Below are positions 11,144 through 22,122 of a stretch of DNA of 64,000 nt, piece by piece. This stretch comes from Sphingobacteriales bacterium (lineage in GTDB: Bacteria; Bacteroidota; Bacteroidia; Chitinophagales; UBA2359), in contig JADJJT010000005.1 of assembly GCA_016706405.1 (NCBI GenBank), positions 1 through 64,000 of the forward strand, read 5' to 3'. Made by a program: the position numbers and the translations under genes. The notes beneath the pieces were generated by a model, which searched no databases, was not told where the DNA came from, and worked only from the letters and a program-made list of their open reading frames with translations. Position 1 is the stretch's first letter; each line of letters begins with the position of its first letter.

Positions 11144-11719
11144 TTATTTTTGTTTTGTTCCACTCACTATTCTTGAAATTATACCTGGTTGCGTAGTAAA
11201 TTCTGCAATCAAAACACCTCCCAAATGGATAATCAGGAAAGGTATCAGATAATAAATAGAAAGAACATGAATTTCCTCCATAATATTCTTCATATTTTTC
11301 GGGCCGAATTCAATTGTCAATCCTGTAATTAGCGAAATTGCCAAACCAGCATAAAAAATTAGATAAACCCAATACTGAAATTTTACTTTTAAAGAAAGTT
11401 GCTTATCTAAAGGGTTCGCAAATTTCATGTTGCCAAAAAAAGGAAGAGTCAGTCTTAAACAAAACAATCCTGTTAAAATATAGCCCGTATAGATGTGCCA
11501 ATCCCACATTGGTTTCCTAATTTGTTTTGCAAGCACAATCACTTCTTCACGAGATAATGTTTTGTCAGTAGCGGCAAGATAATTTTGAATGATGTCGGCC
11601 ACATGTTCTTTATTCATCCATGTTAATCTTAGAAAAATTGTTATTAACAAAAAAATCAGACAAAAGGCTATCGCCCAGTGCATTATTCGGTAAATAATCG
11701 TGTAGTTTCTATTTTCCAT
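11144..11719 (-). CDS. Cytochrome b/b6 (cytochrome b561-type) membrane protein
   Basis: 191 residues with four hydrophobic segments at about 12-32, 73-93, 113-135 and 148-172. Histidines sit where the family carries haem ligands: RIMHWAIAF (H14), WHIYTGY (about H75) and a HVLS...LIIHLGG pair near 150-163. The family moves electrons between quinol and a partner protein through two haem b groups in the inner membrane. No obvious partner gene is in the cassette, so the electron donor and acceptor are unknown. It stands alone between two attC-like sites, and its stop lies about 10 bp from its own attC, the usual compact cassette layout. Confidence 0.75.
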   Translation of the reverse strand: MENRNYTIIYRIMHWAIAFCLIFLLITIFLRLTWMNKEHVADIIQNYLAATDKTLSREEVIVLAKQIRKPMWDWHIYTGYILTGLFCLRLTLPFFGNMKFANPLDKQLSLKVKFQYWVYLIFYAGLAISLITGLTIEFGPKNMKNIMEEIHVLSIYYLIPFLIIHLGGVLIAEFTTQPGIISRIVSGTKQK

Positions 11720-11766
11720 AAATTATTGTTTTATAGTAATCCGTTGTTTCGTCATAGCATGAGGCA

Positions 11767-11850
11767 TAACGGGGGCATGGACGCTGTGCCGCCGTGCGTT
11801 GGCTTTGAGCGTTGGGCTTCGGCGGCATAGGCGACCATGCTTTGTTAGCG
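11767..11850 (-). other. attC-like site of the membrane protein cassette (short class)
   Basis: The arms GCATGGACGCTGTGCCGCCG and CGGCGGCATAGGCGACCATGC form a long imperfect stem around a short G/T-rich loop. GTTAGCGGT at 11844 is the reverse complement of ACCGCTAAC at 13044-13052. Confidence 0.85.
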
Positions 11851-11865
11851 GTTTTTTATTCCGAT

Positions 11866-13023
11866 TCAGGCGAACAACTCCTTTATTTTTTCTTCTATGT
11901 ACTCACGAAATGTTTTCTGTTCTCCGGGGTCGAAATAAAAGTATTTTTCATACAGTATTTTCTTGCAATAGAACCATGCAATTATTGACGACAGTAAAAA
12001 AACTATGATATTGTGAGCCTTCCAAAGTGAAAATGTCCCAATCAAAACAACAAGTGCATAGCCGCTTGCCAATAAAATTATCACAAGTGGAACAGAAAAT
12101 TGGAGAAAAATGTCGGCTATCGTTCCAATTATTTTTATCTTACCAAAATTAAATTTCCCAAAGTGCTTCCTCCATGCTATCCAAATGGAAAAAATAAGAT
12201 TGGAAAAGAATATAGTTTTCAATGCTTGTATCCAAAACTCTTGACTATCCTTTGGTATCGGAATAGTTGTTTTAAAGGATGAGTTTGAAAAATTATAGTA
12301 GATAAATTTTGGGAAATATTGAGCACTAACATCGCAGACATACATCACGTTGTATTCAGGGCGCATTTGAAATGAGGCACCATAAAGTAGCCCTATCCAT
12401 ATTGCTGAAATGACAATGTTAAATTGAAGGACTGACAGTAAAAACCTGATTTTAAAAAAATATCTGAATAGTATTAAAATACTTGTTATGGTCAAAATTG
12501 GAAAATAATACTTCGTCCGAATTGTTTTTAAGTAAGTAAAGAAATTGAAATACAAGTCACTCAAACTACTGAATTTTGGTTTCGGTGGGCAGTAAATTTG
12601 CATTTTATCAAATTTAAATGCAAAATTATCGGCTCGAAACAAACGAATAGTATCGTTAATTCTACTATTTTTATTTATTTTTTTCAGTAATACTTGGTCG
12701 CATTTTAATTGCATGGAAAAGGTGTCAAGCCTGTCTCCATTTATTGTCATAATTATTTTATCCTCCGTTGGGGTGAAAAATCGCATGCTTTCTTTAAGTG
12801 TATGGATTGAGGTGTCTTCAATCACGCTTTTGATTAAAACCCCTTGGCTGAAATCAGCCGTTAATCCATCTTTCTTTCTTATAAAATCCCAGAAAACTTT
12901 CCCTTCTGCGCTTGTTCTAACCCAAGCCCCAAAAATTGTTTTTTCACAATCTTCTTTCTTTTGCCCCAAGATTGTATTCGATGAAAATAGAAGAAGGATG
13001 AAAATTATTATTATTTTATTCAT
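11866..13023 (-). CDS. Membrane protein of unknown function with N-terminal signal peptide
   Basis: 385 residues. A signal peptide (MNKIIIIFILLLFSSNTILG) is followed by an extracytoplasmic domain of about 130 residues starting with a GAWVR motif reminiscent of lipocalin-like domains. Next come about five transmembrane segments between residues 155 and 355, and a short charged C-terminal tail (EYIEEKIKELFA). I do not recognise the family and assign no function. It is the sole gene of a cassette, with R306 array 3 directly upstream. Confidence 0.65.
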   Translation of the reverse strand: MNKIIIIFILLLFSSNTILGQKKEDCEKTIFGAWVRTSAEGKVFWDFIRKKDGLTADFSQGVLIKSVIEDTSIHTLKESMRFFTPTEDKIIMTINGDRLDTFSMQLKCDQVLLKKINKNSRINDTIRLFRADNFAFKFDKMQIYCPPKPKFSSLSDLYFNFFTYLKTIRTKYYFPILTITSILILFRYFFKIRFLLSVLQFNIVISAIWIGLLYGASFQMRPEYNVMYVCDVSAQYFPKFIYYNFSNSSFKTTIPIPKDSQEFWIQALKTIFFSNLIFSIWIAWRKHFGKFNFGKIKIIGTIADIFLQFSVPLVIILLASGYALVVLIGTFSLWKAHNIIVFLLSSIIAWFYCKKILYEKYFYFDPGEQKTFREYIEEKIKELFA

Positions 13024-13048
13024 TTTGTTTTATCTTTTTTGTTACCGC

Positions 13049-15200
13049 TAACGGAAAAGGCTTTGCGTTGGGCGGCCTACGAAGGACAAATTTACAATAC
13101 ATTTTTAAGTTTTATTAGAAAATTCTTCCCTTGAAATAACACTTCCGCCCGCCTAATCGTAAAGCCATTGTTATATAAATGTTATTTTATCTGCCTGCAA
13201 GTTTATACTTTCCAGATACTTTAGCACAACAGTCGGCAAACGACTAACCGTGCTGGCCGAGTTAATAGTTCCGGAAAACTACTAAGTTTTCAAGCGACCT
13301 ACAAAATTGCAAATTTTCACCGTGTTTTCCTATAAATTTTTCTGATAATTTTATATAACGGAAAAGGCTTTGCGTTGGGCGGCCTACGAAGGACAAATTT
13401 ACAATACATTTTTAAGTTTTATTAGAAAATTCTTCCCTTGAAATAACACTTCCGCCCGCCTAATCGTAAAGCCATTGTTATATAAATGTTATTTTATCTG
13501 CCTGCAAGTTTATACTTTCCAGATACTTTAGCACAACAGTCGGCAAACGACTAACCGTGCTGGCCGAGTTAATAGTTCCGGAAAACTACTAAGTTTTCAA
13601 GCGACCTACAAAATTGCAAATTTTTACTGTGTTTTCCTATAAATTTTTCTGATAATTTTATATAACGGAAAAGGCTTTGCGTTGGGCGGCCTACGAAGGA
13701 CAAATTTACAATACATTTTTTAAGTTTTATTAGAAAATTCTTCCCTTGAAATAACACTTCCGCCCGCCTAATCGTAAAGCCATTGTTATATAAATGTTAT
13801 TTTATCTGCCTGCAAGTTTATACTTTCCAGATACTTTAGCACAACAGTCGGCAAACGACTAACCGTGCTGGCCGAGTTAATAGTTCCGGAAAACTACTAA
13901 GTTTTCAAGCGACCTACAAAATTGCAAATTTTCACCGTGTTTTCCTATAAATTTTTTCTGATAATTTTATATAACGGAAAAGGCTTTGCGTTGGGCGGCC
14001 TACGAAGGACAAATTTACAATACATTTTTAAGTTTTATTAGAAAATTCTTCCCTTGAAATAACACTTCCGCCCGCCTAATCGTAAAGCCATTGTTATATA
14101 AATGTTATTTTATCTGCCTGCAAGTTTATACTTTCCAGATACTTTAGCACAACAGTCGGCAAACGACTAACCGTGCTGGCCGAGTTAATAGTTCCGGAAA
14201 ACTACTAAGTTTTCAAGCGACCTACAAAATTGCAAATTTTCACCGTGTTTTCCTATAAATTTTTTCTGATAATTTTATATAACGCCCTGGGCTTTGCGTT
14301 GGGCGGTTTACGAAGCACAAATTTACAATACATTTCCAACTTTTATTAGAAAATTCTTCCCTTGAAATAACACTTCCGCCCGCCTAACCGTAAAGCCATT
14401 GTTATATAAATGTTATTTTTATCTGCCTGCAAGTTTATACTTTCCAGATACTTTAGTACGACAGTCAGCACACGACCAACCGTGCTGGCCGAGTTAATAG
14501 TTCAGAAAACTACTAAGTTTTCAAGCGACCTACAAAGTTGCAAAGTTTCACTGTGTTTTCCTATAAATTTTTCTGATAATTTTATATAACGGAAAAGGCT
14601 TTGCGTTGGGCGGCCTACGAAGGACAAATTTACAATACATTTTTAAGTTTTATTAGAAAATTCTTCCCTTGAAATAACACTTCCGCCCGCCTAATCGTAA
14701 AGCCATTGTTATATAAATGTTATTTTATCTGCCTGCAAGTTTATACTTTCCAGATACTTTAGCACAACAGTCGGCAAACGACTAACCGTGCTGGCCGAGT
14801 TAATAGTTCCGGAAAACTACTAAGTTTTCAAGCGACCTACAAAATTGCAAATTTTTACTGTGTTTTCCTATAAATTTTTCTGATAATTTTATATAACGCC
14901 CGGGCTTTGCGTTGGGCGGTTTACGAAGCACAAATTTACAATACATTTCCAACTTTTATTAGAAAATTCTTCCCTTGAAATAACACTTCCGCCCGCCTAA
15001 CCGTAAAGCCATTGTTATATAAATGTTATTTTTATCTGTCTGCAAGTTTATACTTTCCAGATACTTTAGTACGACAGTCAGCACACGACCAACCGTGCTG
15101 GCCGAGTTAATAGTTCCGGAAAACTACTAAGTTTTCAAGCGACCTACAAAGTTGCAAAGTTTCACTGTGTTTTCCTATAAATTTTTCTGATAATTTTATA
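13049..15200 (-). repeat. R306 cassette array 3 (7 units)
   Basis: Units start at 13049, 13356, 13663, 13972, 14280, 14587 and 14894. The first four and the sixth are subtype A; 14280 and 14894 are subtype B (TAGTACGACAGTCAGCACACGA in the body, AAAGTTGCAAAGTTTCACTG at the end). Single-base length changes occur in T runs and just beside the internal hairpin. Confidence 0.9.
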
Positions 15201-15329
15201 TAACGTTTTGCGGCTTGGCGAAGGGCGGGATTTTTAGCACAAAAGTTCATACGAAGCACAAATGTTTGATTAACCACGAATGTTTCTACGATGCACGAAA
15301 CCCCGCCTTTTGCCAAACCGCTGTTAGCA
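15201..15329 (-). other. attC-like site of the CDF transporter cassette (long class)
   Basis: The arms GCGGCTTGGCGAAGGGCGGG and CCCCGCCTTTTGCCAAACCGC pair closely. The extra bases TTTT after TAACG resemble the unpaired central spacer of attC. GTTAGCAGTA at 15323 mirrors TACTGCTAAC at 16183-16192. Confidence 0.9.
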
Positions 15330-15351
15330 GTAGTGGTTCTTTGTTCTTCCG

Positions 15352-16149
15352 TCATTTTGATAGTTTTAGAATTTTAAATGCTCCTTGTCCAACGATGAAA
15401 AATACTATTGTCCCAACGATAAGGTCGGGATATTTTGAGTTTGTCAAGTAAACAAGTCCGCCAGCAACAATTACTCCGAGATTTACGATTACATCATTAG
15501 ATGTGAAAATCATACTTGCTTGCATATGTGCTTCCTTGCTTTTGCTTTTTTGTAATAGATATAAGCAAAGTCCATTGCCGATAAGTGCAAGAATTGAAAT
15601 AATAATCATTGTCTGAAATGCTGGAACTGCTTCCATTCCTAAAAATCGTCTTATAACTTCAATGAAACCGAAAACGGCAAGTGTCAATTGTAAATAACCT
15701 GCTGATTTTGCGATGTTCTTTTTTCGTGTCATTGTCCCACCAACTGCAAAGAGTGCAAGTCCGTAAACAATGCTATCGGCAAGCATATCCAAACTATCCG
15801 CCACAAGTCCCATTGAATTTGAAATAAAACCTGTCGTTAGTTCAAGTGCAAAAAAGAAAAAGTTAATCGCTAAAACCTGCCAAAGTAATTTTCTTTCTCT
15901 GTCTGTGTTCTCTGTTGTAGCTGTGTAATTGTCTACCGAAACGCTGTCAATAATAGAAGTGTCAAACTTTAAGTTGTCAAGTCGCTGAAAAATTTGGTCG
16001 TGGTTGTCTGTATGAAAAACGGTCAGTTGTCTGTTTGCAATATCAAAGTCTAACGAGTTGATGTTTGTCAAGTCGGCAAGTTTCATCCGTATCATTTGTT
16101 CTTCGGATGGGCAGTCCATTTTTGATATTTTAAATGTCGTTTTCTGCAT
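15352..16149 (-). CDS. Cation diffusion facilitator with N-terminal HMA-like domain
   Basis: 265 residues. Residues 1-70 look like a heavy-metal-associated ferredoxin fold in which the usual CxxC is degenerate (MDCPSE at 11-16, a single Cys). Residues 85-265 hold the CDF transmembrane region, about six helices, with the acidic metal-site signature DSLDMLAD at about 117-124 and a second polar site (FTSNDVIVN) in a later helix. CDF proteins export Zn2+, Cd2+, Co2+ or Fe2+ against H+ across the inner membrane. No long C-terminal cytoplasmic domain is present; the HMA-like domain may take that role. The cassette sits next to the NhaA/DUF389 cassette, so ion homeostasis genes are clustered here. 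Substrate cannot be told from sequence. Confidence 0.85.
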   Translation of the reverse strand: MQKTTFKISKMDCPSEEQMIRMKLADLTNINSLDFDIANRQLTVFHTDNHDQIFQRLDNLKFDTSIIDSVSVDNYTATTENTDRERKLLWQVLAINFFFFALELTTGFISNSMGLVADSLDMLADSIVYGLALFAVGGTMTRKKNIAKSAGYLQLTLAVFGFIEVIRRFLGMEAVPAFQTMIIISILALIGNGLCLYLLQKSKSKEAHMQASMIFTSNDVIVNLGVIVAGGLVYLTNSKYPDLIVGTIVFFIVGQGAFKILKLSK

Positions 16150-16188
16150 TGTCTATCGTTGTCGGTTGGGTCGTCCTACCATTACTGC

Positions 16189-16318
16189 TAACGTCCGGCA
16201 GCTTGGCGATGTGGCGGCAATTTAGTACAAAAGTTTAATAGAAGTACTATCGCTCAACCTTGCACTTCTGCTTAATAGCAGCACTTCACCCGCCATATTG
16301 CCAAACTGCTTGTTACCT
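16189..16318 (-). other. attC-like site of the NhaA-DUF389 cassette (long class)
   Basis: The arms GCAGCTTGGCGATGTGGCGG and CCCGCCATATTGCCAAACTGC pair closely. GTTACCTGCA at 16312 is the reverse complement of TGCAGGTAAC at about 18853-18862, the upstream end of the same two-gene cassette. Confidence 0.9.
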
Positions 16319-16361
16319 GCACACCCTTTTAAGATTGTTTATTGAATACTTTGCGGAACAA

Positions 16362-17663
16362 CTAATTTTTATCAAGTTCAACCAATTTAATATTATTCGT
16401 ACTTAATTTTTGAATTAACCATTTTTTGAGTTTTAAAGTATCTATTTCTTCTTTCTCTTGATGATGAAATAGCACTACTGTTTCAATCTTAGCACTATCA
16501 GAATTAGGAAATAGTAGAAATTTTCCAATTGATACGTTTTTAGCTTCAGGAAAAAGAATTCCTATCTCTTTGTAGGTTTCTGTATCATCGAACTTAAATT
16601 CTTTTATTTCATTCTGCAAATTGTTAATAATAATGTCCTTTTCGCTGAGTGCTTTGTTCTGAGTACCTAATTCGTTTAATATTTCTTTTTTCAAGTCCTG
16701 CGTACCTTGTTTAAATATTAGTGAAGTATTGAAAATTTGATACTGATTTAAACGATGATTCAATTGCTTTTCTTCCTCATTACTGAACCTTTTTGATAAA
16801 AAAGCCAGCTCTATTTTTTTAGGACTTGTATTATATTTTATTTCTTTGAAGATAATGGTATAACCATTAGCCGTAAATTCATTTTCAATAAATTTTGAAA
16901 CATTATCATTAAACTGTTTTTCTTTCAGTAAGTTATAGGCTAAATAAAAACTGGGAACTATCATCAATAAGAGAAGGAAAGAAATCCCGTATCTTATTTG
17001 TTTTTCAAATCTTATGTTCTTAAATTGAACCGGTGTGTATTTTAGATATCGAACAATAAAATAAGTGGCAATACATATGAAAAAACAATTAATACTGTAT
17101 AAATAAAATGCACCAAAGAAATAGGAATAATTACCCATTGCTAAACCATATCCAGCCGTACAAAGTGGCGGCATTAATGCAGTAGCAATCGCTACCCCGG
17201 GAATAGGATTGCCTTTTTCTACCCTTGTCAAAGCTATTACACCGACTAACCCACCAAAAAAAGCAATTAACACATCATAAATAGTAGGTGATATTCTGGC
17301 TAACAATTCCGGTTGAGCGTCTTTGAATGGACTAATAAAAAAATAAATAGCAGAAACCACTAAACTGACTATGGTTGCAATTAATAAATTTTTACCACAT
17401 CTTTTAAGAAGTTCAAAATCAAATACAGCTAAGGCGAATCCAGCACCTACTATTGGTCCCATTAAAGGCGAAATAAGCATGGCGCCAATTACAACTGCTG
17501 TTGAATTAACATTTAAACCAACGGATGCGATAACTATCGCACATGCCAATATCCACAAGTTTGAACCCCTGAAAGAAATACTCTGCTTTATATTTTCTAA
17601 AACGGATTCTCTTTTTTCTTCGCCTTGATGCAGGCTGATGAAATCAAACATTTTATTACTCAT
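16362..17663 (-). CDS. DUF389 (TIGR00341-type) membrane protein
   Basis: 433 residues. After a short N-terminal tail the protein has the DUF389 hydrophobic core (about 30-230), recognisable by NSTAVVIGAMLISPLMGPI, GGLVGVIALTR and GVAIATALMPPLCTAGYGLA, with about six membrane segments. The C-terminal 200 residues are soluble and charged. The biochemical role of DUF389 proteins is not settled; the Pro/Gly-rich re-entrant-looking motifs suggest transport. Its start overlaps the end of the NhaA gene by 8 bp, so the two are translationally coupled and probably act in the same process. Confidence 0.8.
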   Translation of the reverse strand: MSNKMFDFISLHQGEEKRESVLENIKQSISFRGSNLWILACAIVIASVGLNVNSTAVVIGAMLISPLMGPIVGAGFALAVFDFELLKRCGKNLLIATIVSLVVSAIYFFISPFKDAQPELLARISPTIYDVLIAFFGGLVGVIALTRVEKGNPIPGVAIATALMPPLCTAGYGLAMGNYSYFFGAFYLYSINCFFICIATYFIVRYLKYTPVQFKNIRFEKQIRYGISFLLLLMIVPSFYLAYNLLKEKQFNDNVSKFIENEFTANGYTIIFKEIKYNTSPKKIELAFLSKRFSNEEEKQLNHRLNQYQIFNTSLIFKQGTQDLKKEILNELGTQNKALSEKDIIINNLQNEIKEFKFDDTETYKEIGILFPEAKNVSIGKFLLFPNSDSAKIETVVLFHHQEKEEIDTLKLKKWLIQKLSTNNIKLVELDKN

Positions 17664-18807
17664 CTTGTGAAATAGTATTGGTTAGCGTTATCTTTAAAAA
17701 AAAGTATCCTATCGTCCCGGCTATAAACGATGACATCAGAATAACTAATTTGGAATTATTTATGACTGTGTCATTGTCGAAAGCAAGCAAAGAAATGAAA
17801 ATGGACATTGTAAATCCAATGCCTGCTAAAAGTCCTACACCAAAAATTGATTTCCAATTTAGGTCTGTCGGAAGTTTGCAAAGTCCCAATGAAACAGCTA
17901 AAAATGTCAAAAGGAAAATTCCCAATGGTTTACCTACAATTAGTCCCAGTGCAATACCTAAACTATTATTTTCAGTCAAGGTTTGGGCTATGTCGCCACT
18001 AAAAACTATTGCTGTGTTGGCTAATGCAAAAATTGGAAGGATGATAAATGCAACTGGCTTATGTAAAAAGTGTTGCAAAATGTATGAAGTTGATTTTTCG
18101 TCTCCGTTGCCAAATGGAATTGCAAAAGCCAAAAGAACTCCTGTAATGGTGGCGTGAACGCCTGAATGAAGCATAAAATACCACATTGCAACACCACCAA
18201 TTAAGTAAGGAATTAGGTTTCTAATTTTCAGTCTGTTAAAAACCAAAAGCAAAGCAAAAATTCCTAATGCTATGAAAAGGTTTGTCCAAAGTAAGGTTTT
18301 GGTATAGAAAATAGCAATGATAATGATTGCTCCCAAATCGTCAATAACAGCAAGTGCTGTTAAAAATACTTTTAGAGAAGTAGGCACTCTGTTGCCTAAT
18401 AAAGATAAAATGCCCAAAGCAAAAGCAATGTCTGTCGCCATTGGAATACCTGCACCTGATTGTGTCGCAGTTCCATAGTTGAAAAGTAGGAAAAGTCCGG
18501 CTGGTAAAAACATTCCACCAATTGCTCCAAAAATTGGCAGTAAAGCGTCTTTAAGTTTTGAAAGTTCACCAATGTAAATTTCTCGTTCTAACTCTAAGCC
18601 AATGAGTAAAAAGAAAATTGCCATTAGTCCGTCATTTACCCAATGTTCAATGCTGTGTCCTTGAAATTGTGTTTGCCAAAAATGGTGGTAGTCTGTCCCA
18701 AAAGTTGAGTTGGCAACTACCAAAGAAATAATAGTGCAAGCAATTAAAACAAGCCCGCCTGATTTTTCACTGTCAAAAAAGTCCTTAAATAATTTTGTTA
18801 CTCTCAT
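17656..18807 (-). CDS. nhaA: Na+/H+ antiporter NhaA
   Basis: 383 residues, the usual NhaA length, with about 12 membrane segments. The diagnostic segment VIDDLGAIIIIAIFY (about 150-164) holds the paired aspartates that bind Na+ and H+. Other family blocks are visible (MAIFFLLIGLELERE near 63, MATDIAFALGILSLLG near 122, GIGFTMSIFISLLAF near 330). NhaA exports Na+ or Li+ in exchange for H+ at the inner membrane and is used for salt and alkaline pH tolerance. First gene of a two-gene cassette with the DUF389 protein; R306 array 4 lies directly upstream. Confidence 0.92.
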   Translation of the reverse strand: MRVTKLFKDFFDSEKSGGLVLIACTIISLVVANSTFGTDYHHFWQTQFQGHSIEHWVNDGLMAIFFLLIGLELEREIYIGELSKLKDALLPIFGAIGGMFLPAGLFLLFNYGTATQSGAGIPMATDIAFALGILSLLGNRVPTSLKVFLTALAVIDDLGAIIIIAIFYTKTLLWTNLFIALGIFALLLVFNRLKIRNLIPYLIGGVAMWYFMLHSGVHATITGVLLAFAIPFGNGDEKSTSYILQHFLHKPVAFIILPIFALANTAIVFSGDIAQTLTENNSLGIALGLIVGKPLGIFLLTFLAVSLGLCKLPTDLNWKSIFGVGLLAGIGFTMSIFISLLAFDNDTVINNSKLVILMSSFIAGTIGYFFLKITLTNTISQDE

Positions 18808-18858
18808 TTATTTTGTCTGTCTGTTGAATATTTGCAGGGTGTTTGTTAGGGTTGCAGG

Positions 18859-21800
18859 TAACGCCCGGGCTTTGCGTTGGGCGGTTTACGAAGCACAAAT
18901 TTACAATACATTTCCAACTTTTATTAGAAAATTCTTCCCTTGAAATAACACTTCCGCCCGCCTAACCGTAAAGCCATTGTTATATAAATGTTATTTTTAT
19001 CTGCCTGCAAGTTTATACTTTCCAGATACTTTAGTACGACAGTCAGCACACGACCAACCGTGCTGGCCGAGTTAATAGTTCCGGAAAACTACTAAGTTTT
19101 CAAGCGACCTACAAAGTTGCAAAGTTTCACTGTGTTTTCCTATAAATTTTTCTGATAATTTTATATAACGCCCGGGCTTTGCGTTGGGCGGCCTACGAAG
19201 GACAAATTTACAATACATTTTTAAGTTTTATTAGAAAATTCTTCCCTTGAAATAACACTTCCGCCCGCCTAATCGTAAAGCCATTGTTATATAAATGTTA
19301 TTTTATCTGCCTGCAAGTTTATACTTTCCAGATACTTTAGCACAACAGTCGGCAAACGACTAACCGTGCTGGCCGAGTTAATAGTTCCGGAAAACTACTA
19401 AGTTTTCAAGCGACCTACAAAATTGCAAATTTTCACCGTGTTTTCCTATAAATTTTCTGATAATTTTATATAACGCCCGGCTTTGCGTTGGGCGGTTTAC
19501 GAAGCACAAATTTACAATACATTTCCAACTTTTATTAGAAAATTCTTCCCTTGAAATAACACTTCCGCCCGCCTAACCGTAAAGCCATTGTTATATAAAT
19601 GTTATTTTTATCTGCCTGCAAGTTTATACTTTCCAGATACTTTAGTACGACAGTCAGCACACGACCAACCGTGCTGGCCGAGTTAATAGTTCCGGAAAAC
19701 TACTAAGTTTTCAAGCGACCTACAAAGTTGCAAATTTTCACCGTGTTTTCCTATAAATTTTTCTGATAATTTTATATAACGCCCGGGCTTTGCGTTGGGC
19801 GGTTTACGAAGCACAAATTTACAATACATTTCCAACTTTTATTAGAAAATTCTTCCCTTGAAATAACACTTCCGCCCGCCTAATCGTAAAGCCATTGTTA
19901 TATAAATGTTATTTTATCTGCCTGCAAGTTTATACTTTCCAGATACTTTAGCACAACAGTCGGCAAACGACTAACCGTGCTGGCCGAGTTAATAGTTCGG
20001 GAAAACTACTAAGTTTTCAAGCGACCTACAAAATTGCAAATTTTTACTGTGTTTTCCTATAAATTTTTCTGATAATTTTATATAACGGAAAAGGCTTTGC
20101 GTTGGGCGGCCTACGAAGGACAAATTTACAATACATTTTTAAGTTTTATTAGAAAATTCTTCCCTTGAAATAACACTTCCGCCCGCCTAATCGTAAAGCC
20201 ATTGTTATATAAATGTTATTTTATCTGCCTGCAAGTTTATACTTTCCAGATACTTTAGCACAACAGTCGGCAAACGACTAACCGTGCTGGCCGAGTTAAT
20301 AGTTCCGGAAAACTACTAAGTTTTCAAGCGACCTACAAAATTGCAAATTTTCACCGTGTTTTCCTATAAATTTTTCTGATAATTTTATATAACGGAAAAG
20401 GCTTTGCGTTGGGCGGCCTACGAAGGACAAATTTACAATACATTTTTAAGTTTTATTAGAAAATTCTTCCCTTGAAATAACACTTCCGCCCGCCTAATCG
20501 TAAAGCCATTGTTATATAAATGTTATTTTATCTGCCTGCAAGTTTATACTTTCCAGATACTTTAGCACAACAGTCGGCAAACGACTAACCGTGCTGGCCG
20601 AGTTAATAGTTCCGTAAAACTACTAAGTTTTCAAGCGACCTACAAAATTGCAAATTTTCACCGTGTTTTCCTATAAATTTTTCTGATAATTTTATATAAC
20701 GGAAAAAGGCTTTGCGTTGGGCGGCCTACGAAGGACAAATTTACAATACATTTTTAAGTTTTATTAGAAAATTCTTCCTTGAAATAACACTTCCGCCCGC
20801 CTAATCGTAAAGCCATTGTTATATAAATGTTATTTTATCTGCCTGCAAGTTTATACTTTCCAGATACTTTAGCACAACAGTCGGCAAACGACTAACCGTG
20901 CTGGCCGAGTTAATAGTTCGAAAACTACTAAGTTTTCAAGCGACCTACAAAATTGCAAATTTTCACCGTGTTTTCCTATAAATTTTTTCTGATAATTTTA
21001 TATAACGCCCCAGGCTTTGCGTTGGGCGGTTTACGAAGCACAAATTTACAATACATTTCCAACTTTTATTAGAAAATTCTTCCCTTGAAATAACACTTCC
21101 GCCCGCCTAACCGTAAAGCCATTGTTATATAAATGTTATTTTTATCTGCCTGCAAGTTTATACTTTCCAGATACTTTAGTACGACAGTCAGCACACGACC
21201 AACCGTGCTGGCCGAGTTAATAGTTCCGGAAAACTACTAAGTTTTCAAGCGACCTACAAAGTTGCAAAGTTTCACTGTGTTTTCCTATAAATTTTTCTGA
21301 TAATTTTATATAACGGAAAAGCTTTGCGTTGGGCGGCCTACGAAGGACAAATTTACAATACATTTTTAAGTTTTATTAGAAAATTCTTCCCTTGAAATAA
21401 CACTTCCGCCCGCCTAATCGTAAAGCCATTGTTATATAAATGTTATTTTATCTGCCTGCAAGTTTATACTTTCCAGATACTTTAGCACAACAGTCGGCAA
21501 ACGACTAACCGTGCTGGCCGAGTTAATAGTTCCGGAAAACTACTAAGTTTTCAAGCGACCTACAAAATTGCAAATTTTACTGTGTTTTCCTATAAATTTT
21601 TCTGATAATTTTATATAACGCCCGGGCTTTGCGTTGGGCGGTTTACGAAGCACAAATTTACAATACATTTCCAACTTTTATTAGAAAATTCTCACTTTGA
21701 AATAACACTTCCGCCCGCCTAATCGTAAAGCCATTGTTATATAAATGTTATTTTATCTGCCTGCAAGTTTATACTTTCCAGATACTTTAGCACAACAGTC

Positions 21801-21921
21801 GGCAAACGACTAACCGTGCTGGCCGAGTTAATAGTTCCGGAAAACTACTAAGTTTTCAAGCGACCTACAAAATTGCAAATTTTCACCGTGTTTTCCTATA
21901 AATTTTTCTGATAATTTTATA
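18859..21921 (-). repeat. R306 cassette array 4 (10 units)
   Basis: Units start at 18859, 19166, 19471, 19777, 20083, 20390, 20697, 21003, 21311 and 21616. Subtypes A and B alternate and several units are mosaics: for example 19166 has the CCCGGG spacer with the subtype-A loop, and 21616 has a CTCACTTTG segment in the attC loop. No ORF survives consistently across units. Confidence 0.9.
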
Positions 21922-22116
21922 TAACGGACACGGCTTGGCGATGTGGCGGTATTTGAAAATCGTCAGCCCGGAACCGCTGCTGAATAAAGTTACAAAAGTT
22001 CATTGTTAATTCTGTTGCTCATTAGTATTCCGTCGGCTGGAACTGAAGCTCAATAGCGAACAAAAAGTTGAGCATATATTCGTCGCCCCGCCATATTGCC
22101 AAACCGCCTGTTGTGC
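21922..22116 (-). other. attC-like site of the 453-residue membrane protein cassette (longest class)
   Basis: The arms CGGCTTGGCGATGTGGCGG and CCGCCATATTGCCAAACCG are separated by about 135 nt, the longest loop seen here. GTTGTGCGAA at 22110 is the reverse complement of TTCGCACAAC at 23501-23510. Confidence 0.85.
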
Positions 22117-22122
22117 GAAGTA

